Shown here piece by piece: positions 61,618-64,000 of a DNA stretch of 64,000 bases. Within the stretch, counting starts at the first letter, position 1, and each line of letters opens with the position of its first letter. Source of the DNA: Allobacillus salarius (GTDB lineage Bacteria > Bacillota > Bacilli > Bacillales > Alkalibacillaceae); the NCBI RefSeq assembly GCF_007559425.1, contig NZ_VMHE01000007.1:1-64000 (forward strand). The letters are read 5' to 3'. Under the pieces are notes generated by a model. It ran no database searches. It was not told the origin of the DNA and saw only the letters and a list, made by a program, of their open reading frames with translations. The position numbers and the translations under genes are program-made.

Positions 61618-62718
61618 ATGAATCAATCTGATTATTTATTACAAGAAGCTACTAACTTTATTCATAGCTGTTACACTGAACTTGGGATACCCGAAGAAGA
61701 ACAAAACAAAAGAATTTCTGACATTGAAAGTGAAATACACCGTACAGGTACTTATGTCCATACGAGCGCAGAATTGACACATGGAGCAAAAATGGCTTGG
61801 CGCAATAATAATCGATGCATTGGCCGATTGCTCTGGGATACATTACACATTATTGATGCACGTCATATTTATACAGCAGAAGATGCATATGACAAGCTTA
61901 TCGAACACATTAACTTTGCTACAAATGAAGGAAATATACGATCAACAATTACCATTTTCCCACCAAGATTCGGTGGAAAAGATCCAATGAGAATTTGGAA
62001 TCATCAATTGCTACGTTATGCCGGATATGAATCCAATGGTGAAGTGATTGGTGATTCCACATCGATTGCTTTCACGAAAGAATGTGAACGGTTAGGGTGG
62101 TCAGGAGAACAAACAAATTACGATATTCTCCCATTAGTTATTCAAGAGCTAGGTCACACACCTAAACTATTTGAAATACCTAAGGAGATCGTGAAAGAAG
62201 TTGAAATTATCCATCCTCAATTTGAGGAATTTAAGTCGTTAAATTTAAAATGGTATGCGGTGCCAATCATTTCTGATATGAAATTAGAAATAGGTGGTAT
62301 TGATTATCCGATGGCACCATTTAACGGTTGGTATATGGGTACTGAGATAGGCGCAAGAAACTTAGCCGATGAAGACCGATATAACGCCCTACCTAAAATT
62401 GCGGAAATAATGGAACTCAACACAAATTCAGATCGTTCCCTTTGGATTGATAAAGCTTTAGTAGAGTTAAACATCGCTGTGATCTATTCTTTTGAAAAAG
62501 CTGGAGTCACGCTTGTTGACCATCATACAGCAGCAAAGCAATTTAAAGCTTTTGAGAAAAAAGAAATGAAGCATAATCGCCCAGTTACAGGGAATCGGGC
62601 ATGGCTCCTTCCACCACTATCGTCAGCAACAACACATATTTACCATAAACCATATAAGAATGACATCGTTTCGCCGAATTACTTTTATCAAGAAAAAGCA
62701 TACGAGCCTGCTACGTAA
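61618..62718 (+). CDS. nos: Bacterial nitric oxide synthase, oxygenase
   Basis: A 366-residue oxygenase-only NO synthase. The heme-ligating cysteine lies in AWRNNNRCIGR near residue 62, the substrate-binding glutamate in GWYMGTEIGARN near 243, and the pterin-side W/RxxW residues in NRAWLLPPLSS near 335. There is no reductase domain; a generic flavodoxin/reductase would supply electrons. It oxidises L-arginine to NO and citrulline, linked in Bacillus to oxidative-stress tolerance. The ATG at 61618 has GGAG 9 bases upstream. It follows the dimer-glycosylase-family gene by about 110 bases. Confidence 0.95.
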   Translation: MNQSDYLLQEATNFIHSCYTELGIPEEEQNKRISDIESEIHRTGTYVHTSAELTHGAKMAWRNNNRCIGRLLWDTLHIIDARHIYTAEDAYDKLIEHINFATNEGNIRSTITIFPPRFGGKDPMRIWNHQLLRYAGYESNGEVIGDSTSIAFTKECERLGWSGEQTNYDILPLVIQELGHTPKLFEIPKEIVKEVEIIHPQFEEFKSLNLKWYAVPIISDMKLEIGGIDYPMAPFNGWYMGTEIGARNLADEDRYNALPKIAEIMELNTNSDRSLWIDKALVELNIAVIYSFEKAGVTLVDHHTAAKQFKAFEKKEMKHNRPVTGNRAWLLPPLSSATTHIYHKPYKNDIVSPNYFYQEKAYEPAT

Positions 62719-62738
62719 ATTAATAGTACATGAAATAA

Positions 62739-62774
62739 AAGAAGTGTTTCGCGACAATATGCGAAACACTTCTT
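62739..62774 (+). terminator. Terminator of nos
   Basis: AAGAAGTGTTTCGC pairs perfectly with GCGAAACACTTCTT (14 bp) around GACAATAT, followed by TTTTT. Confidence 0.92.
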
Positions 62775-62852
62775 TTTTTATATTATCACTTTGCTATTAT
62801 TTTGCATAAGATACTTCAAGTAATTGCATAATTTCTAGGTGGTGAGATTAAA

Positions 62853-63480
62853 TTGTACCGACAAACATATAGTACACGTACACCTTTTAGTAATGTAGTG
62901 TTGCTCGATATGAAGCAAGGTGATTGTCATTCAAGATGGCCGTTCAAAACATGTTTCTACGATTCATCTAAAAGTAAATGCGGGGTATAATCCACAGCTC
63001 TTTCTTGGGAAATTTTCTAAAGACCATGTATTGGATATATTGGTAAGTATTGATTCAGGGGGGAGCGGTGGATACGGGATTTATTATATTTACTCCTTCA
63101 AAAAGAATACGCCATGACTGCTGTTTGACTTCGAAAGATACAATCATCGTTATACGTTTGAAGTCAATTATGAAGATTTTTATAAAGTAAATGTGAAAAG
63201 AAAATCGTCAGATCACATATTCACTCTTGATATTTCTCATAAAGGTCATCAAGATCTATCAAAACTTTACGATAAAAACGGCTTATTAAAACAACCTGTT
63301 CAAGGTGAAGTACTTGCTGTTAGCTCTTTATATCCGATCGTTACGCATCTCTCTGACAACAATTACGATTTACTGATTATGCAGCGAATTATTGGTACAT
63401 CTAATGCAGATACATGGGGATATGTCGAAAACCTTTTAACATGGAATGGCACACATTTTGTATCCGCCTTACAACAATAA
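62853..63480 (+). pseudogene. Decayed VCBS/FG-GAP-like conserved protein
   Basis: A good site, AGGTGGTGAG, precedes a TTG at 62853 and an N-terminal fragment LYRQTYSTRTPFSNVV; the frame then shifts near 62917 into VIVIQDGRSKHVSTI, loses about two to three dozen codons, and continues NPQLFLGKFSKDHVLDILVSIDSGGSGG. An in-frame TGA at 63115 interrupts it (probably from CGA), after which LLFDFERYNH and the remaining frame run to the TAA at 63480. The pattern resembles conserved Bacillus proteins with VCBS-like calcium-binding propeller repeats. Intact would be about 230 residues. The function is unknown. Confidence 0.75.
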
Positions 63481-63532
63481 TCCTTGAATCAAAGTAAATT
63501 GCTCTCTTCTATTAGAGTTACGGAGGTATTTT

Positions 63533-64000
63533 ATGATAAATTTTCATTCATTTAATGGAACAATTACGATGATCAGTGATTTTCCAATAGGTCAAGATGA
63601 TGAGGAAGCAGGCTGCTATAAGTTGATGTCTGTCGAAAATAACTCAGATGAGTTAGTGAATTTCGTTGTAACACCTTCAACTTACTTTGTTGATCACGTA
63701 GCGGTGAAAGTGGGAGATCGTGTAACCGGATATTATGACGGTGATGCACCCACCACTCTTATATACCCGCCACAATATGAGGCACTTGTCATGGTTAAAG
63801 AGAACCAAAATCAACATGTAAAAGTTGATTATTTTAATCACCAGTTAGTGAGTAGTGACGGGCAATTAGCACTGAATATCTCTCCATATACTCAAATCGT
63901 GCTAACAAATGGTCAGACATTTACACAACCACCGACAAATCGAGATTTAATTGTCGTTTATGGACCTGCAACCTTTAGCATTCCTGCACAAACTACCCCT
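63533..64000 (+). CDS. Conserved protein of unknown function, cut by window end
   Basis: An open frame of at least 156 codons beginning MINFHSFNGTITMISDFPIG, with NCYKLMSV-like (AGCYKLMSVEN) and FVVTPSTYFVDHVAVKVGDR segments and YPPQYEALVMVKENQNQHVKVDYFN in parts. It resembles a Bacillus conserved protein with OB-like beta structure; no catalytic motif or signal peptide is seen. It follows the VCBS-like pseudogene. The gene continues beyond the window. ATG behind ACGGAGG. Confidence 0.7.
   Translation, partial: MINFHSFNGTITMISDFPIGQDDEEAGCYKLMSVENNSDELVNFVVTPSTYFVDHVAVKVGDRVTGYYDGDAPTTLIYPPQYEALVMVKENQNQHVKVDYFNHQLVSSDGQLALNISPYTQIVLTNGQTFTQPPTNRDLIVVYGPATFSIPAQTTP

Overview
The window is chromosomal DNA from a low-GC, spore-forming Firmicute of the Bacillaceae type. 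The evidence is strong AGGAGG ribosome-binding sites, frequent TTG/GTG starts, an SspP-like spore protein gene, cre and Fur boxes, and a PyrR attenuator. Three glycine-betaine-binding lipoproteins, a BCCT carrier and acidic extracytoplasmic proteins point to a halophilic or haloalkaliphilic lifestyle. The species cannot be named from sequence alone. No rRNA, tRNA, CRISPR array, prophage or intact insertion sequence was seen.

Layout. 0-8.9 kb: PLP aminotransferase, YjiH-type membrane protein, class I fructose-bisphosphate aldolase, dicarboxylate/amino-acid symporter, two orphan OpuAC-type binding proteins and an SGNH esterase. 9.1-15.6 kb: a complete sialic-acid operon (nanA-nanE-siaP-siaQ-siaM-nanK) read leftwards from a promoter carrying two cre-like sites, with a divergent RpiR regulator. 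15.9-23.9 kb: EamA exporter, NCS1 permease, and a four-carbon acid-sugar cluster (KdgT-type permease, DUF1537 kinase, PdxA2) with a PrpR-like regulator whose AAA+ domain is degenerate. 24.3-27.6 kb: codBA behind a PyrR-type attenuator, plus a nucleoside deaminase. 27.7-34.1 kb: histidine degradation hutG-hutU-hutI with a second YjiH protein and a divergent LysR regulator; hutH is not here. 34.1-39.4 kb: BCCT transporter, an NCS1 permease remnant, and a marR-fadH-acyl-CoA ligase group. 39.5-43.5 kb: class I ribonucleotide reductase operon (alpha, flavodoxin, beta) under a cobalamin riboswitch. 43.7-49.4 kb: vanadium-haloperoxidase/PAP2-type protein, a polysaccharide deacetylase that looks 5'-truncated, and a Fur-controlled Fe(III) ABC importer. 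49.6-55.2 kb: SDR, TetR with an SMR efflux pair sharing one operator, a third OpuAC, and an MFS carrier with a GntR regulator. 55.4-64 kb: CsbD and SspP stress/spore proteins, UvrA-like ATPase, two SDRs, a DUF1722-like protein, a pyrimidine-dimer-glycosylase-family protein, bacterial NO synthase, a decayed VCBS-like gene and one gene cut by the window end.

The most unusual structure is between genes. Six intergenic tracts are built from imperfect tandem units of 21 bp, each with roughly 9-14 conserved bases followed by variable bases. Three others are built from 52-bp units containing an internal dyad. The unit sequence differs between tracts while the period stays fixed. One tract replaces the 5' part of a permease gene, and another keeps a false ORF open because 21 bp equals seven codons.
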